Positions 4,700-6,863 of a stretch of 6,863 bases of DNA are shown here, in pieces. Source of the DNA: Planctomycetaceae bacterium TMED10 (GTDB lineage: Bacteria > Planctomycetota > Planctomycetia > Pirellulales > UBA7805). The notes below the pieces were generated by a model. It had not been told where the DNA came from and ran no database searches. It saw only the letters and a program-made list of their open reading frames with translations. Made by a program: the position numbers and the translations under genes. Every line of letters begins with the position of its first letter. Position 1 is the first letter of the stretch. The stretch spans positions 2,989-9,851 of the forward strand of contig NHBP01000100.1 of assembly GCA_002168195.1 (NCBI GenBank), in the 5' to 3' direction.

Positions 4700-6863
4700 T
4701 TACGAGGGGCTTTCCGTATCCGACCCTAACGGTTGTGGCGATCCATAGCCGTAGGTGTAGTAACCGGGTGAAAAAATATTGTTTTGCTGTCCATTGAAGA
4801 CACAGCCCAGTACGGGAATCTGCGTGGTTCGCAGTCGTTCATTGGTCTCATAAACAGGTACAATACGGCTTTTATCGCGCAGGATGCTAAGAATGGCTGC
4901 ATCGCACTGTTGTCCGATGAGGAGTGAATCGACAACGGAGAGAACGGGTGCTGAATCGACTACGATATATTCAAATTCATCCACAAGCTTTTCAAAAATC
5001 TCGCTGAGATTCTTTTTTGTCAGCGCCTGCAAGCTTGTGGGGTCGCAATGACCGGCAGACAGGAACCGCAGTCCCGGCATCCGGCTCGGTCGAATTGCAT
5101 TCTCAATCGCTACATCGCCGCGAAGCACCTCGGCTAAGCCCTCGTCGAGGGGCATCTCAAGAAAACGATGTGCAGAAGGACAACGCAAGTCACCATCAAT
5201 CAGTAGTGTCCGTCGACCCGAACGACCCATGCTGGTTGCCAGTGCGGAAGCAACCGTTGTTTTACCCTCATTCGCCAGCGCACTGGTCACCATCAGTGTA
5301 CGGACATCTTTAGCGGCCGGAAGATGGAGGAGCATCGCCCGAAGTCCATCGATCGACTCTTCCATTGTGACTTGTAAATCTTCAATCGCCTCGGGTGTAG
5401 GGGCGCGAAAACCTAAGCGTCGTTTTGGCTTATCAAGTAAGGGGAGGTTTCCTAAAACGCGGATCCCCAGGCCCTCAGACATTTGATTGACCGAGGAAAC
5501 TTTTCGTCGGATAACGTCCAATAGGGTGGGTGCACCAATACCCAGTAGCAAGGCCCCAAACGAGGCCACAAGGGTCAGTTGGTCACGCTTGCTGGTGTCC
5601 CCTGTTTTTGGCTTACGAACACCCCCATCCACGCGGCGAACGCGGGATTGATTTGCCCGAAGCTCGAGGTCGAGTTTTTCTAATTCGTATCCCAGTTCAT
5701 TGGTCACCTGTGTCAGGTGCACCAGTTCGTCCTGTCGACGCTCCAGATCCGCTGAGTACTCGCCAATCTCTTGCACTTGCAGCGCCAGCTTGGAATACTC
5801 CGCCTGGAGAGATGCTAAATAGTTGTTCGCTTCAATCGATTCCGCTTCCAGTCGTTCATGGTTGTATTGCGCGTCGCTTTTTCTTTCACCGCGACGTACG
5901 GCTGCTAAAATTTCGTTTCGCAATTGTTGGGCAAAACCTGCTTGTTCCTCCTGCAATCGCGTGATCTCAGCTTCACGTGATTTGATCGCCTCGGCAGAGG
6001 AATCTCGATAAATCTGTTTGTAGGCATCCAACTCAGCTTGCAATTCAGCGATGCTGACTTGGTATTCTGCAAGATCTTCATTTTCCGAAAGTTCCGCTTC
6101 AATATCTTCAGGCAGAATGCTGCCGGCCAGGGCGAGCGAACCCACTTGTTGTTCATAGGCCCTCAGGTCGCGCTGTTTTTGTACACTTTGCTCGCGAACT
6201 TCACTGATTTGGCGGCGCAAGTAGAGGATTTGATCGAGCAATAACTGCTGGGTAGCATTGGCAGTGTCCGGGTCCGATGTGCCCACAGTTTTCGCCAATT
6301 CCTGTAAATCTTCGCGCTTGAGTCGCAGTTCATCGACTTTCTCTAAATATTGTGCCTGTAAAACGTCTTTTTGTTTTAACCACTCTGCGCGTTCTTCGGT
6401 AACAACTTCTTCGAGGTACGCATCGGTTACCGCCTCTAAAATTTGTTTCAACTGATCTGGATCATCTCCTCGCATTGAGATCCTGAGGATTTGACCTCCA
6501 TAGCCTTTCATTTCTTTTTCGCTATCGGGTACCTCAATAATCAGCACATTCGCAAGGTAATCGATCGGATCAATGCCATCTTCCTGCGCTTCTTTGATGT
6601 ACTCAAGTTCCATCAAGCCGTCATTCAAAGCGGTATTGAGGACGCGATAACCCCGAATGAGTTGTTCCTGTGCCTCCCAGCCACTCTCTTCCGCATTTTG
6701 CACATCAAAAATGAGTGTATTTCTTCGCGACTGCATGAGCGAATGCGCCGTGTAATTGACCGGAACAAGAAACCAGGTGCCGAGTCCGGCAGGAATCGCA
6801 AACAACAATCCCAGAATGAGGGCCAGCCGCCATTGCCTGCGTAGTGAATTCAGAATATCGGTA
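4700..6863 (-). CDS. Wzz/Wzc-type tyrosine autokinase (BY-kinase) for exopolysaccharide export (5' end outside window)
   Basis: Polysaccharide co-polymerase fused to a bacterial tyrosine kinase. It controls chain length and export through cycles of autophosphorylation at the inner membrane. The frame stays open to the right edge. The TTG at 6808 is not the start: upstream codons continue RRQWRLALILGLLFAIPAGL, the expected first membrane helix. Numbering from 6808: a Wzz-like periplasmic part, a long coiled coil (about 136-390), the second helix (about 411-430), then the kinase with Walker A ALANEGKTT (510-518), Walker A' LLIDGDLR (535-542) and Walker B YIVVD (614-618). A short tyrosine cluster PGYYTYGYG (681-689) near the C-terminus is the likely autophosphorylation site. 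The single-chain layout is the proteobacterial type. The P-loop has Ala-Asn where Pro-Gly is common. The stop TAA is at 4700-4702, 139 bases before the EpsI gene. Confidence 0.93.
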   Translation of the reverse strand, partial: TDILNSLRRQWRLALILGLLFAIPAGLGTWFLVPVNYTAHSLMQSRRNTLIFDVQNAEESGWEAQEQLIRGYRVLNTALNDGLMELEYIKEAQEDGIDPIDYLANVLIIEVPDSEKEMKGYGGQILRISMRGDDPDQLKQILEAVTDAYLEEVVTEERAEWLKQKDVLQAQYLEKVDELRLKREDLQELAKTVGTSDPDTANATQQLLLDQILYLRRQISEVREQSVQKQRDLRAYEQQVGSLALAGSILPEDIEAELSENEDLAEYQVSIAELQAELDAYKQIYRDSSAEAIKSREAEITRLQEEQAGFAQQLRNEILAAVRRGERKSDAQYNHERLEAESIEANNYLASLQAEYSKLALQVQEIGEYSADLERRQDELVHLTQVTNELGYELEKLDLELRANQSRVRRVDGGVRKPKTGDTSKRDQLTLVASFGALLLGIGAPTLLDVIRRKVSSVNQMSEGLGIRVLGNLPLLDKPKRRLGFRAPTPEAIEDLQVTMEESIDGLRAMLLHLPAAKDVRTLMVTSALANEGKTTVASALATSMGRSGRRTLLIDGDLRCPSAHRFLEMPLDEGLAEVLRGDVAIENAIRPSRMPGLRFLSAGHCDPTSLQALTKKNLSEIFEKLVDEFEYIVVDSAPVLSVVDSLLIGQQCDAAILSILRDKSRIVPVYETNERLRTTQIPVLGCVFNGQQNNIFSPGYYTYGYGSPQPLGSDTESPS

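Noticed and set aside
5530..5964. 144-codon open frame on the plus strand
   Set aside because: Antisense to the coiled-coil part of the kinase gene. Pro/Arg/His-rich translation with no motif.
1..6863. Exosortase gene, PEP-CTERM tail, insertion sequence, tRNA or rRNA
   Set aside because: Looked for because of the EpsI gene and general completeness. No multi-helix exosortase, no Pro-Glu-Pro plus helix plus Arg tail, no transposase and no tRNA-like cloverleaf were seen.

Overview
The window most likely comes from a planctomycete. The strongest clue is a pseudopilin with the H-X9-DG motif, a hallmark of the large prepilin families of Planctomycetota and related PVC bacteria. Next to it is a PilW-like pseudopilin whose C-terminal half has the shape I associate with planctomycete homologues (GFFEYVEGPLND, DDVLHFTTKT, an Asp-rich loop, SPPYDAPL). 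Base composition is moderate and looks even across the genes, so nothing stands out as foreign.

Layout. Positions 1-177 (+) hold the 3' end of a gene, possibly a sulfotransferase. It converges on a four-gene minus-strand run that fills the rest of the window. A short intergenic spacer carries a five-unit 13-bp tandem repeat (202-266). Read in the direction of transcription, the minus-strand run is: (i) a Wzz/Wzc-type tyrosine autokinase (BY-kinase) for exopolysaccharide chain-length control and export, whose 5' end lies beyond the right edge (4700-6863); (ii) an EpsI/DUF3485 exosortase-associated protein (3874-4560); (iii) an H-X9-DG pseudopilin (2299-3774); (iv) a PilW-like minor pseudopilin (268-2172). 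The spacers are 139, about 99 and 126 bases. They contain inverted repeats but no clear intrinsic terminator, so one operon is plausible but unproven. No gene-free stretch exceeds 300 bases.

The most unusual feature is that both pseudopilins carry the same extra domain, which resembles the golvesin C-terminal / xanthan-lyase carbohydrate-binding-like beta-sandwich. In the H-X9-DG protein it is appended through a Gly/Ser/Asp linker. In the PilW-like protein it is inserted between the N-terminal helix region and the family's usual C-terminal half. The two copies are more than half identical in their C-terminal part. Since they sit beside exopolysaccharide genes, I infer a pseudopilus or type II-secretion-like fibre that displays glycan-binding or adhesive domains, possibly engaging the polymer made by the locus. 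That function is a hypothesis. The domain sharing and gene order are visible in the sequence.
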